Part shown: in pieces, positions 34,643-42,335 of the stretch | Numbering within the stretch: position 1 is the stretch's first letter | Layout: every line of letters starts with the position of its first letter | Source: Mycolicibacterium sp. CR10 | Lineage (GTDB): Bacteria; Actinomycetota; Actinomycetes; Mycobacteriales; Mycobacteriaceae | Assembly: GCF_005222675.1 (NCBI RefSeq) | Contig: NZ_STGE01000049.1 | Span: 1-64,000 of the forward strand | DNA length: 64,000 nucleotides | Direction of reading: 5' to 3' | Made by a program: the position numbers and the translations under genes | Notes under the pieces: generated by a model | Database searches by the model: none | Seen by the model: the letters and a program-made list of their open reading frames with translations, nothing else | What the model was told of the DNA's origin: nothing

Positions 34643-35251
34643 TCAGCCCTCGTGCGGGCTCAGCAGCGCGATCGATGCGTCGACCGCCTCGTCGGTGACG
34701 TCGCCCATCTGACCGCCCTCCTCCACGGTGATCGCGGTGAGTTCGCGCAGACCGCCGAGGAGCATGATGATGCGCCGCCGCGACACCGGACCGATGCCCG
34801 CGGCCCGGAACTCGTCGGTGGCACCGAGTGTGCCGACCATGTCGATGAAGCTCTCCATCGCATCGCGCTGCAATCCCCGTGCGGCAGCACCCAGCGCGGG
34901 CACGTCGCGAATCCAGCTCAGCATCAACGCCGAACGCGCCTCCCCGGAGGAGATCCACGCCTCGATCGCCTGACGGACCTGCTTCTGCCAGGGTGCGCTG
35001 GGGTCGACCGCGTCCGAGATCTGCCTGACCTGATCGGCGTTGGCGTCCGACAGCAGCGCGACGAAACACGCCTCCCTGCTGTCGAAGTGCTCATAGAACG
35101 TACGTCGAGACGTCTTGGCCCGGCGGACGATCTCCGCGACCGTCGTCTTGGCGTAACCCTCCTCGGCGATCGACGCCTCGAGGGCGGCGAGCAGTCGCAG
35201 ACGAAAGTCGTTCTTGTCGTCAACGGTGCCGGACTCAGGGGTGCTTTTCAT
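34643..35251 (-). CDS. TetR-family transcriptional regulator (P450-linked)
   Basis: 202 aa. HTH region: RLLAALEASIAEEGYAKTTV, then AEIVRRAKTSRRTFYEHFDS. A typical TetR ligand-binding domain follows. It is followed after 14 bp by the P450 gene on the same strand, suggesting that it controls that operon and perhaps binds the P450 substrate. No clear palindrome is seen in the 21 bp before the chorismate mutase gene. Confidence 0.9.
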   Translation of the reverse strand: MKSTPESGTVDDKNDFRLRLLAALEASIAEEGYAKTTVAEIVRRAKTSRRTFYEHFDSREACFVALLSDANADQVRQISDAVDPSAPWQKQVRQAIEAWISSGEARSALMLSWIRDVPALGAAARGLQRDAMESFIDMVGTLGATDEFRAAGIGPVSRRRIIMLLGGLRELTAITVEEGGQMGDVTDEAVDASIALLSPHEG

Positions 35252-35272
35252 GTCACCGACATGATTCCACGA

Positions 35273-35884
35273 CTACCGGCAGTAGTTGCGGGTGACGAAG
35301 TCCACGGCCTGCCGGTACAGCGGGTCCAAGGCGTGAGCCTGCGTCACTGCGTTCTTGGCGGCGTCGAGATCGGCGACGCACGTCGGCGAGTGGAGCACCT
35401 GCCACTCGTCGGCCATCTCGGTGACCATCGTCTGGTTGAGCCCGTCGATGGTGGCCCGGGACGACGACAGGTCGGGGGCGTCCCGTGGCGCCGACCCCGG
35501 GTCGAGCTTCCACTGGGACAGTCGGCTGTATTCGATGGCGACGGTGGCGTCGATCTGGTCGCGGAAGATGCTGGTCACGTATGCCGGGTCGATGTTGCGC
35601 TCCTCCGCGGCGGCGGCCACGGCGTCGAGCACCTGCTGCTCGCGAGCGGGATCCTGGACGAGTCCCCCCTCGAGCAACTTGGACGCGGCGACGGGTTCGG
35701 CGACCTGCAGACGCTGGGCGGCGGCGTCGACCAGCGGAATCAACGGATTCTCGGGTTGGCCGTAGGCGGCGGGGGCGATCATCACCGCCAAACTGAGCGC
35801 GATGGACAGGGCGACGGACCGGGTCAATGCATGCAGTCCCGAAGAAGTGACATCCGCGCAGTGGCTCTGAGGGGCGTCGCGCAC
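35273..35884 (-). CDS. Secreted chorismate mutase (*MtCM type, AroQ gamma)
   Basis: 203 aa from GTG 35884. A signal peptide is visible (SVALSIALSLAVMIAPAAYG). The mature part matches M. tuberculosis Rv1885c: LIPLVDAAAQRLQVAEPVAA with the catalytic Arg, Lys in ASKL, VTSIFRDQIDATVAIEYSRL, and WKLDPGSAPRDAPDL. The Cys pair near the C-terminus (SPTCVADLD and NYCR) is also kept. It converts chorismate to prephenate outside the cytoplasm; the biological reason remains unclear. The exact start is uncertain. Confidence 0.9.
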   Translation of the reverse strand: MRDAPQSHCADVTSSGLHALTRSVALSIALSLAVMIAPAAYGQPENPLIPLVDAAAQRLQVAEPVAASKLLEGGLVQDPAREQQVLDAVAAAAEERNIDPAYVTSIFRDQIDATVAIEYSRLSQWKLDPGSAPRDAPDLSSSRATIDGLNQTMVTEMADEWQVLHSPTCVADLDAAKNAVTQAHALDPLYRQAVDFVTRNYCR

Positions 35885-35899
35885 GGCGTCAGGATAGCT

Positions 35900-36346
35900 C
35901 TACGACTGGCCGACATCCGTGAAGTCGATCCGCACCGAGACCGGGTCGCTCTGGAGAGCCCGAAAGGTCGCCGATACCAACGGGGCGAGGGCGCGGTTCG
36001 GCGCGAACGTGCGACCGCGGGCGACGACGTCGTCATCCGGCATGAACCCTGCGGTGCCGGTGCGCCATCGCCCGCCCTGCCGGATGCGCACGGCGGGGTT
36101 GGCGGCGACGTTGCGCGCCCAGCCCGATCGGATGCCGTGCTGGCTGATGACCCACGCCCCCTGATCATCGAAGGCCGCCGAGACCGGGACCGCGCGGCGA
36201 AGCCCTGTCTTGGCGCCCACGGTCTCCAGCTCGGTCGCATAGGTCGTCCGGATACCGAGGCGCGACAGCGCCCGGATCATCGGATTGGCGACGTAGCGCC
36301 CGATAAGCCGTTCCCGCCGAAACTTCCGCACCGCGGTGGATGACAT
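35900..36346 (-). CDS. Deazaflavin (F420)-dependent nitroreductase, DDN family
   Basis: 148 aa. Family features: GIRTTYATELETVGAKTGLR, RAVPVSAAFDDQGAWVISQH, SGWARNVAANPAVRIRQGGR. This split-barrel family binds F420; Ddn activates nitroimidazole prodrugs in M. tuberculosis and reduces quinones. A GGAGAG box precedes the ATG. It is divergent from the TetR gene at 36460, with a 17-bp inverted repeat operator between them. Confidence 0.9.
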   Translation of the reverse strand: MSSTAVRKFRRERLIGRYVANPMIRALSRLGIRTTYATELETVGAKTGLRRAVPVSAAFDDQGAWVISQHGIRSGWARNVAANPAVRIRQGGRWRTGTAGFMPDDDVVARGRTFAPNRALAPLVSATFRALQSDPVSVRIDFTDVGQS

Positions 36347-36388
36347 GGATCTCTCCTCAATGCTGCGGCGGGGCCGCTAGGGTTCGGT

Positions 36389-36430
36389 AGACGGATCGGT
36401 ATAGTCTGACGCTACTATACCGATCGGTCT
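36389..36430. promoter_or_regulatory. TetR-type operator, 17-bp arms with 8-bp spacer
   Basis: AGACGGATCGGTATAGT (36389-36405) and ACTATACCGATCGGTCT (36414-36430) are inverted repeats with one mismatch. They lie between the divergent DDN and TetR genes, 43 bp from the first and 29 bp from the second. Confidence 0.85.
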
Positions 36431-36459
36431 AGTGGCAAGCGATTGCGGAGGGGGTTGCG

Positions 36460-37014
36460 ATGGCGGTGCGCGACGCCTTGATTCAGAGCACCATCGCGCT
36501 CATCCGGCGTGGCGGAGTTGCCGGTACCGGCATCGCGGCCGTCCTCGAGCACAGCGGCGTAGCCCGCCGGTCGATCTATCTGAACTTTCCGGACGGGAAA
36601 GCGGGTCTGGTCTGCGCCGCGACCCGCGAGGCGGGCGACGGCCTGTCGGCATACCTTCGCGACATCGCGGGGCGTTCTGACTCCCGCCGCGGGCTCGAGG
36701 AGTTCGTCGAGCTGTGGAAACGCAGCCTGATCGACAGCGACTTCGAGGACGGCTGCCCCATCACCGCCGCCACCCTCGGCCGCGCCGATTCCCCGGAAGC
36801 CGCCGATCTCGCCGGCGAGACTTTCGCGGCGTGGCAGGACATCCTCGCGGGGGCAGTCGATGCCCCCGGCATGACAGAGGAGCGACGCCGGTCGTTGGCC
36901 GCCTTGATCATCGCGGCGATCGAGGGTGCGGTGATCATGTCCATGGCCCGTAGGTCGATCGAGCCCTTGGACCAGGTGCAGGAACAGCTCGCCGCGCTGC
37001 TGTCCGCCGGGTGA
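36460..37014 (+). CDS. TetR-family transcriptional regulator (DDN-linked)
   Basis: 184 aa from ATG 36460 with GGAGGGGG upstream. HTH: RDALIQSTIALIRRGGVAGT, then GIAAVLEHSGVARRSIYLNF, of the LmrA/YxaF-like branch. The C-domain has DFEDGCPITAATLG, where the Cys may take part in sensing. The strong operator at 36389-36430 indicates autoregulation and control of the divergent nitroreductase. Confidence 0.9.
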   Translation: MAVRDALIQSTIALIRRGGVAGTGIAAVLEHSGVARRSIYLNFPDGKAGLVCAATREAGDGLSAYLRDIAGRSDSRRGLEEFVELWKRSLIDSDFEDGCPITAATLGRADSPEAADLAGETFAAWQDILAGAVDAPGMTEERRRSLAALIIAAIEGAVIMSMARRSIEPLDQVQEQLAALLSAG

Positions 37015-37032
37015 GGTGGGGTCGCCTGCCGA

Positions 37033-37060
37033 TGTGGCCAGGCCGGGATCGAACCAGACG
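37033..37060 (-). repeat. Fragment resembling the 3' end of tRNA-Phe
   Basis: TGTGGCCAGGCCGGGATC and the following GAACCAGACG match the tRNA-Phe 3' end and T-arm (37993-38021) with one missing base and two substitutions. It is in the same orientation as the tRNA, and the DNA between the two copies contains only the SDR gene. Confidence 0.6.
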
Positions 37061-37101
37061 TCGACCGACTTGTCGGGGCGAGAGTGGGAGGGTAGGCGTT
37101 C

Positions 37102-37872
37102 ATGGCACGCTTCGAGGGTCGGGTGGCGATCGTGACCGGTGCCGGGTCAGCGGACGGCATCGGCGCCGCCGTGTGCCGGCAGTTGATCGAGGAAGGCGCC
37201 CGGGTAGTGCTGGGAGCGACATCGGAGCGGGTGCACCAGCGTGCCGCGGAACTGGGCGCGGGAGCAGTCGGAGTGATCGCCGACCTCACCGTTGACGGCG
37301 CAGCCGACACCCTCGTAGAAGCAGCGCTGCAACGTTGGGGGCGGCTCGACATATTGGTCAACAACGCGGGGATGACGTCGGTGTCGTCCGGCTGGGACGC
37401 CGACGACGATGTCGCCGACCTTTCCCTGGCCGACTGGGATGCCGCCATCTCGCGCAATCTGACCACCGCATTCCTCGCCTGCCGGGCAGCGGTCCCGGTC
37501 ATGCGCGCGGCCGGGTACGGCCGCATCGTCTCGGTGGGATCCACCACCGGAACGGTCAACGCGATGCCGGGACAGTCGACCTACACCGCGGCAAAGGCGG
37601 CACTCGTCGGCCTGACACAGGCCTTGGCGTTGGAGGTCGTGGGGGCCGGTATCACCGCGAACATCGTTGCGCCAGGGTATGTCTCGACGGGCTCCCAGTT
37701 GGACTTCGAGGCCGCAGCCGCGGCAGCGGGCCCGATGGGGCGTAGCGGTACACCCGACGAGGTCGCCTCATGCGTGCTGTTTCTGGCGCACGAATCGGCG
37801 TCGTTCGTCACTGGCTCGGTACTCGTCGTCGACGGAGGACACAACCTCCCGGAAACGTGGCAATCTCGCTGA
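37102..37872 (+). CDS. Short-chain dehydrogenase/reductase (SDR), FabG-like
   Basis: 256 aa. Classical SDR: VAIVTGAGSADGIGAAV (TGxxxGxG), LVNNAGMTS, the catalytic Ser in VSVGSTTGTVN, Tyr-x-x-x-Lys in YTAAKAALVG, and VAPGYVSTGS. NAD(P) preference and substrate are unclear. It is flanked by the tRNA-Phe fragment at 37033 and the intact tRNA-Phe at 37995, which suggests arrival by a past integration event. Confidence 0.9.
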   Translation: MARFEGRVAIVTGAGSADGIGAAVCRQLIEEGARVVLGATSERVHQRAAELGAGAVGVIADLTVDGAADTLVEAALQRWGRLDILVNNAGMTSVSSGWDADDDVADLSLADWDAAISRNLTTAFLACRAAVPVMRAAGYGRIVSVGSTTGTVNAMPGQSTYTAAKAALVGLTQALALEVVGAGITANIVAPGYVSTGSQLDFEAAAAAAGPMGRSGTPDEVASCVLFLAHESASFVTGSVLVVDGGHNLPETWQSR

Positions 37873-37994
37873 CCAGCTGTGAGACGCTGCGTCCTTGCCC
37901 GACTCGATGATGTCGCCATATCCGGGGGCGCGACGTCGGCCGCCCTGCGGCCCCACATCACGCGAAAAAACGCCTGAACTGCATTGATACTGTG

Positions 37995-38068
37995 TGGCCA
38001 GGGCCGGGATCGAACCGGCGACCTTCCGCTTTTCAGGCGGACGCTCGTACCAACTGAGCTACCTGGCC
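37995..38068 (-). tRNA. tRNA-Phe (GAA)
   Basis: The reverse complement folds as a cloverleaf: acceptor GGCCAGG/CCTGGCC, D-loop AGCTCAGTTGG, anticodon loop CTGAAAA (GAA), T-arm GGTTCGATCC. CCA is not encoded. Confidence 0.95.
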
Positions 38069-38109
38069 GGACGGCACCGAGCACTTCTGAACGAAGTGCC
38101 TCGCCGCAA

Positions 38110-38186
38110 TGGCGACCCTGACGGGACTCGAACCCGCGACCTCCGCCGTGACAGGGCGGCGCGCTAACCAACTGCGCCACAGGGCC
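38110..38186 (-). tRNA. tRNA-Asp (GTC)
   Basis: Acceptor GGCCCTG/CAGGGTC, anticodon loop CTGTCAC (GTC), T-arm GGTTCGAGTCC, 3' CCA encoded at 38110-38112. Confidence 0.95.
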
Positions 38187-38224
38187 TTACTGTGTGCCAC
38201 TCCCACCGCAGTGGTCGTTGCGTG

Positions 38225-38297
38225 TACCCCCAACGGGATTCGAACCCGTGCTACCGCCGTGAAAGGGCGGCGTCCTAGGCCACTAGACGATGGGGGC
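38225..38297 (-). tRNA. tRNA-Glu (TTC)
   Basis: Acceptor GCCCCCA/TGGGGGT, anticodon loop CTTTCAC (TTC), T-arm GGTTCGAATCC. CCA is not encoded. Confidence 0.95.
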
Positions 38298-38434
38298 CCA
38301 ATCCGAATCTCTCCGGGGTACTCACAACGCTCATGCCGTTGGGAGCTTCGATAGCTTAGGGTACCGGCACCCAAATCCTCAAACGAGCAGGGCGCCGCTA
38401 TCCTTTGCAGAGCCGGTTTCGCATCCACCGGCAC

Positions 38435-38507
38435 GCCCCTATAGCTCAGTTGGTAGAGCTACGGACTTTTAATCCGCAGGTCGCAGGTTCGAGCCCTGCT
38501 GGGGGCA
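38435..38507 (+). tRNA. tRNA-Lys (TTT)
   Basis: Acceptor GCCCCTA/TGGGGGC, D-loop AGCTCAGTTGG, anticodon loop CTTTTAA (TTT), T-arm GGTTCGAGCC. It is divergent from the Glu/Asp/Phe group. The convergent EamA reading frame enters this gene. Confidence 0.95.
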
Positions 38508-39470
38508 CCCGCCCAGAGACGCATCGCTGTCGACGGTTGACGGCGTCTGCTCCTGATGGACTGCCAACCCGACGACCACGAGGGCGATCCCGACGAGGTC
38601 TTGCACCGTCGGGACCTGGCGAAGGACCACGAAGCCGATGACGGTCGCCGTCGCAGGCAGGATCGCGAGCATCAGCGCGAAGGTTGCTCGTCGGAGCCTG
38701 GCCATGGCGAGCTGGTCGGTCACATACGGAATGACCGAGGAGCACAGGCCTACGCCGATCCCCCAGAGCAGCCAATCGGGATGGGCGAACGCTTCGCCCG
38801 CGTATGCGATGCCAACAGGAGTCGCCACTGCGGCGGCGATGAGCATCGACAGACCCAGTTGATCGATGCCGCTCATGGGCGAGGTGTCCGCGGAGGTGTC
38901 CGACCCGTCGATCGATGTGTTCGCGATCCGGTGGCCGAGCAGGACGTACAGCATGAATCCGACACAGTTGGCGAAGGCGAAGACGAACCCGAGTGGCTCG
39001 CCTTCCAGACGCGCATTCGTGAGCACGAACACGCCGCCGAAGGCAAGGACGAGCGCCAGGACATTGCGACGAGTACGGGTTCCGACGGCGGCCAGAATCA
39101 CCGTGCCGAGGAACTCGATGGCCCCGACGGTCGAGAGCGGGAGACGTTCCACCGCGAGGTAGAACAGCGAGTTCATCGCGGCCAGGATGAGACCGAGCGC
39201 GAGGAACACCCTGCGCTGCGGCCATCCGGCCTGCGACCACAACCGGCACGGGCGGCGCCACAGGGCAAAAACGACCGCCGCCGAGACGATCCGCAGCCAG
39301 GCGACACCGAGCGCGGGCACGTGGACGAAGAGCAGGACAGCCAGCGACGGACCCAGGTAGTGAAACAGCGCGCTGGTCAGAAAGTAGGACGTCGGTGGGA
39401 GCCCGGCCACGGTGCGCACGATGCGGCCGGAACCAGTTCTGCTGCGGCCGGGGCCTGCCGGTGAATTCAT
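38469..39470 (-). CDS. EamA/DMT-superfamily transporter (amino-acid or metabolite exporter)
   Basis: 333 aa, about ten hydrophobic segments in two EamA halves (SLAVLLFVHVPALGVAWLRI; AIEFLGTVILAAVG). It resembles RhtA-type exporters. It is divergent from an Lrp/AsnC regulator, which fits amino-acid-responsive export. Its last 13 residues are read antisense through tRNA-Lys and the stop lies in the tRNA anticodon loop, so the natural C-terminus is borrowed from the tRNA gene. ATG 39470. Confidence 0.85.
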   Translation of the reverse strand: MNSPAGPGRSRTGSGRIVRTVAGLPPTSYFLTSALFHYLGPSLAVLLFVHVPALGVAWLRIVSAAVVFALWRRPCRLWSQAGWPQRRVFLALGLILAAMNSLFYLAVERLPLSTVGAIEFLGTVILAAVGTRTRRNVLALVLAFGGVFVLTNARLEGEPLGFVFAFANCVGFMLYVLLGHRIANTSIDGSDTSADTSPMSGIDQLGLSMLIAAAVATPVGIAYAGEAFAHPDWLLWGIGVGLCSSVIPYVTDQLAMARLRRATFALMLAILPATATVIGFVVLRQVPTVQDLVGIALVVVGLAVHQEQTPSTVDSDASLGGCPQQGSNLRPAD

Positions 39471-39583
39471 GAAAGTTATTCTTCAACAGCCTGTTCGACC
39501 AATGAATGGCAGATCTAGGGCAGTTTCGGCGAAATGCCTGCACTATTAAGGGCAGGGGCCTGTGAGACTTTAAGGATGATGCG

Positions 39584-40030
39584 ATGCTGGACTCGACAAA
39601 TCGCCGCCTGCTCGATGAGTTGCACCGCGACCCCCGGATGACCATGTCCGAGTTGGGACGCCGCGTCGGAATGTCGTCTCCGGCGGTCACCGAACGCGTG
39701 CAGCGTATGGAACGAGCCGGTGTCATCCGCGGCTACCGCTTGGACGTCGATCCAGCCGCGATCGGCCTACCGGTGGCCGCGTGGGTGCGCATTCGGCCCG
39801 GTCCCGGGCAACTGACGAAGTTGACGGCGCTGATCTCCGACTCACCCACCGTGAGCGAGGGACACCGGATCAGCGGCGAAGATTGCCTGCTGGTCAAAGT
39901 GCACGCTCCGACAATCGAAGACCTCGAGGACGTGCTGGACCGATTTCTGCAATTCGGCCAAACTGTGACGTCCATCGTGGTGTCCAGCCCCGTGCCGCCG
40001 CGACCCCTCCCGGTGGGACCAGCCGATTGA
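39584..40030 (+). CDS. Lrp/AsnC-family transcriptional regulator
   Basis: 148 aa. N-terminal winged HTH (NRRLLDELHRDPRMTMSELG, then RRVGMSSPAVTERVQRMERA) and C-terminal RAM ligand-binding domain (SEGHRISGEDCLLVKVHAPT). An AAGGA box lies before ATG 39584. Divergent from the EamA exporter with a 113-bp gap, so it probably controls amino-acid-dependent export. I saw no perfect operator in the gap. Confidence 0.9.
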   Translation: MLDSTNRRLLDELHRDPRMTMSELGRRVGMSSPAVTERVQRMERAGVIRGYRLDVDPAAIGLPVAAWVRIRPGPGQLTKLTALISDSPTVSEGHRISGEDCLLVKVHAPTIEDLEDVLDRFLQFGQTVTSIVVSSPVPPRPLPVGPAD

Positions 40031-40051
40031 GCCCTGCCGGTCGACCGGGTG

Positions 40052-40780
40052 TCAGCGGAAGTACAGCTCGTCACCGGACGGATAGCCGCCACCGGTGGTC
40101 GTGACGTGGACGTGGTCGTAGTGGCCGTAACCGCCGGCCCGGGCACCGCCACCGGGCGTGTAGTACGCGCCCCGCCAGATTGCGTCCTGGATCCCGAAGC
40201 GCTTCGCGTTGGCCATGACGTAGGCGACGATCTGGTTTCCGAGCGCAACGCCCGCTTCCGAGGTCGGATTGGGGATCATCACATCCAAGGCCAGGCCGTT
40301 GGGGTGCCAGCGCAACGCGTCCTGACGTACCCCGCCGATCTGGTTGATTTCGGGGAAGACGGCGCTGATGCTGCGGGCGGTCAGGATCGTCCGGACCTGT
40401 AGGCCGCGCTCCGGCGCGACGCCGGCAGGCAAGGTGCGGCTGACGACGCGCCATCGCGACGCGGACACCAGCGATACCGGAGAGGTGTTCGCACTCGCCT
40501 GGACGATCGTCCTGGCGGCGTCCGTCGTGCTCGCCGGCGACGCGACGATCTCGACGCAGCACGGCTGCGGCGGGACGTCAGCGGCGGGGGGAGCCTTCTC
40601 TGCGAGGGGAGCTACATCGGCGGCTTCGGCGACCGGGCCGGCGTCCCCCCTGACGACCAGGAAAAGAGCGGCCGGAGCCAGCACGGAAGCCACGAGCGCC
40701 GACGGATGGCGTCGTTCCTTGGCAAATGAGTGCCGACCCACGCAAAGCACCATAAACGGAAACGCCGGAAAGTACACCAT
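40052..40780 (-). CDS. Secreted protein with M15/LAS-type zinc-binding C-terminal domain
   Basis: 242 aa from ATG 40780; ATG 40753 is an alternative. An N-terminal membrane/signal segment (LVASVLAPAALFLVVRG) precedes an Ala/Pro-rich linker. The C-terminal domain (about 125-242) has His159 and Asp166 in RWHPNGLALDVM and His223/His225 in HYDHVHV. This resembles the zinc-ligand layout of M15/LAS peptidoglycan peptidases, though mycobacterial relatives are often listed only as conserved secreted proteins. Cys74-Cys75 are adjacent. Cell-wall hydrolase activity is an inference. Confidence 0.7.
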   Translation of the reverse strand: MVYFPAFPFMVLCVGRHSFAKERRHPSALVASVLAPAALFLVVRGDAGPVAEAADVAPLAEKAPPAADVPPQPCCVEIVASPASTTDAARTIVQASANTSPVSLVSASRWRVVSRTLPAGVAPERGLQVRTILTARSISAVFPEINQIGGVRQDALRWHPNGLALDVMIPNPTSEAGVALGNQIVAYVMANAKRFGIQDAIWRGAYYTPGGGARAGGYGHYDHVHVTTTGGGYPSGDELYFR

Positions 40781-40906
40781 TGATCGTGAAAAAAGAACCC
40801 GCCGCGCGGAACGTTATACGACCGGTACCCGTCGGTTAGCCAAGCTATATCGCAGCTGTCCAAACCCTCGCGCCGGCGCCGTATCCGCAGGTCAATTCGG
40901 CTCCGG

Positions 40907-41803
40907 TTACACCAGAACCAGCATCGCAGCGAGCAGGACAAGAGCCAGTACGGCCACCGCGGCCAGCACCCTGCCGGTGCGGCGTGTCCGCTGCGCCGGC
41001 GGATCCAAAGACGCGCGCATCTGCTCGGCGGTGCCGAAGCGCCATCGCGGGTCGCGCGACATCGACCGCTCGATCGTCAGGGCCAGCGCCGGGTCGATGT
41101 CCGGGCGCAGTGTGGTCAGCGGTGTCAGATATCCCGTCGAGATCGCGTCGGCCAGCGCACCGAGGTTCGCTTGCGGGTATGCCCGGCGCGCCGTCAGCGC
41201 CTCGTAGGCGACGACGCCGAGCGCGTACAGGTCATCGCTGGCCGTCGCCGGGCGACCCGCGATCCGGTCGGCAGGGAGGTAGGCCATCGTCCCGAAGATC
41301 CGGTTGGTCAGCGTCTGCGGCGTGTCAGCGCTCTTGGCGACCCCGAAGTCGGCGATCTTCACCCCGCCGATCGACGTGAAGAGGATGTTCGCCGGCTTGA
41401 TATCGCGGTGTAGCACTCCGCGGGCGTGCGCGGCGCCCAGCGCGGACAGCACGTCCCGCATGATCGCGCGCACATGCGCTGTCGGCAGCGGTCCGCCTCG
41501 GGCCAGTGCGTCGGCCAGGCTCTGGCCGGGGAGCCGCTCCAGCACGATGTAGTGCCTGCCGGCGTGTACTCCGGAGTCGTGCACCGCCACGACGTGCGGG
41601 TGGTTCAGAGCGGCCGCGGCACGCGCCTCGGTGGCGAACCGACGCCGGGTGTCGGGTTCGGCGCTCACCGACGGGTAGAGGAGTTTGACGGCAACGGGGC
41701 GGCCCAACCGCATGTCCCAGCCGTCGCGCACCTCAGCCATGCCACCGCGGCCGAGTACGCCCCCCAGTTCGTAGCGACCACCGAGAACCTCCGGCGCCTG
41801 CAT
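40907..41803 (-). CDS. Membrane-anchored Ser/Thr protein kinase (Pkn family)
   Basis: 298 aa. Gly loop GRGGMAEV, Lys40 in VAVK, catalytic HRDIKPAN (Asp134), and DFG at 152-154 are intact. Where most Pkn kinases have (M/L)SPE in the P+1 loop, this one reads YLPADR. One TM helix closes the protein (VLAAVAVLALVLLAAMLVLV), leaving essentially no extracellular sensor domain, unlike PknA/PknB. ATG 41803 has both a GGAG and a TAGCTT box 6 nt upstream. Confidence 0.9.
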   Translation of the reverse strand: MQAPEVLGGRYELGGVLGRGGMAEVRDGWDMRLGRPVAVKLLYPSVSAEPDTRRRFATEARAAAALNHPHVVAVHDSGVHAGRHYIVLERLPGQSLADALARGGPLPTAHVRAIMRDVLSALGAAHARGVLHRDIKPANILFTSIGGVKIADFGVAKSADTPQTLTNRIFGTMAYLPADRIAGRPATASDDLYALGVVAYEALTARRAYPQANLGALADAISTGYLTPLTTLRPDIDPALALTIERSMSRDPRWRFGTAEQMRASLDPPAQRTRRTGRVLAAVAVLALVLLAAMLVLV

Positions 41804-41909
41804 GACTCCAAGCTAGCCCTTGTGGCACGAAAGCAAACCTGACGCGCGGGCGCCGCGGGTACTCCGGCGGCGCCCGGCCCGCACATTCGGGCGGTCCAGG
41901 GCCGACTCG

Positions 41910-41915
41910 TATGAT
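41910..41915 (+). promoter_or_regulatory. -10 box TATGAT (leaderless) of the DUF2510 gene
   Basis: Seven nt before ATG 41923. It overlaps the upstream in-frame ATG at 41911, which argues against that start. Confidence 0.5.
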
Positions 41916-41922
41916 CACGGCG

Positions 41923-42276
41923 ATGCTCTACCAGCGTGTTCACCGCCCGTTCTGGCGCCGCCACCCCGCGGTGAGCGTCGTCGTGCTCGCGACAGCGTCG
42001 TGGTGGCTGTGGCACGGGTGGTACGAGGCGCTCGCGGTCACCGCCGCCGTCGGCGTCCTCCTCGTCCTCCACCGGCACCGACGTGCCGTGGCGGTGCGCG
42101 ACGCCGGGCTGCGGGCCCGCGCCGACTACGAGCACCGGCTCAGCCAGGCCGGTGACGTGCGGGGGACGTTCGGCCGGTTTCCGCCGGTGCAGGCCGGCTG
42201 GTATGCGGATCCCTACGTACCGGGCCGGGGGCAGCTGCGCTATTTCGACGGCGCGGTGCGGACCCAACCACGTTGA
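41923..42276 (+). CDS. DUF2510 domain membrane protein
   Basis: 117 aa from ATG 41923. Two hydrophobic stretches (AVSVVVLATASWWLWHGWY; ALAVTAAVGVLLVL) are followed by a basic region and a C-terminal DUF2510 motif, QAGWYADPYVPGRGQLRYFD. DUF2510 is a short Trp/Tyr motif common at termini of actinobacterial membrane proteins; function unknown. Divergent from the kinase gene. Confidence 0.75.
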   Translation: MLYQRVHRPFWRRHPAVSVVVLATASWWLWHGWYEALAVTAAVGVLLVLHRHRRAVAVRDAGLRARADYEHRLSQAGDVRGTFGRFPPVQAGWYADPYVPGRGQLRYFDGAVRTQPR

Positions 42277-42335
42277 GTCTGCGCAGAGGGCTGGGAAGTG
42301 TGAGTAGCGTCCGCCGCTGATGCAGTCTCGACGGC

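Noticed and set aside
37102..37872. Functional integrative element between the tRNA-Phe fragment and tRNA-Phe
   Set aside because: No integrase, excisionase or transfer gene lies in the 0.95 kb, so only a scar or coincidence is supported. No insertion sequence or transposase was recognised in the window.
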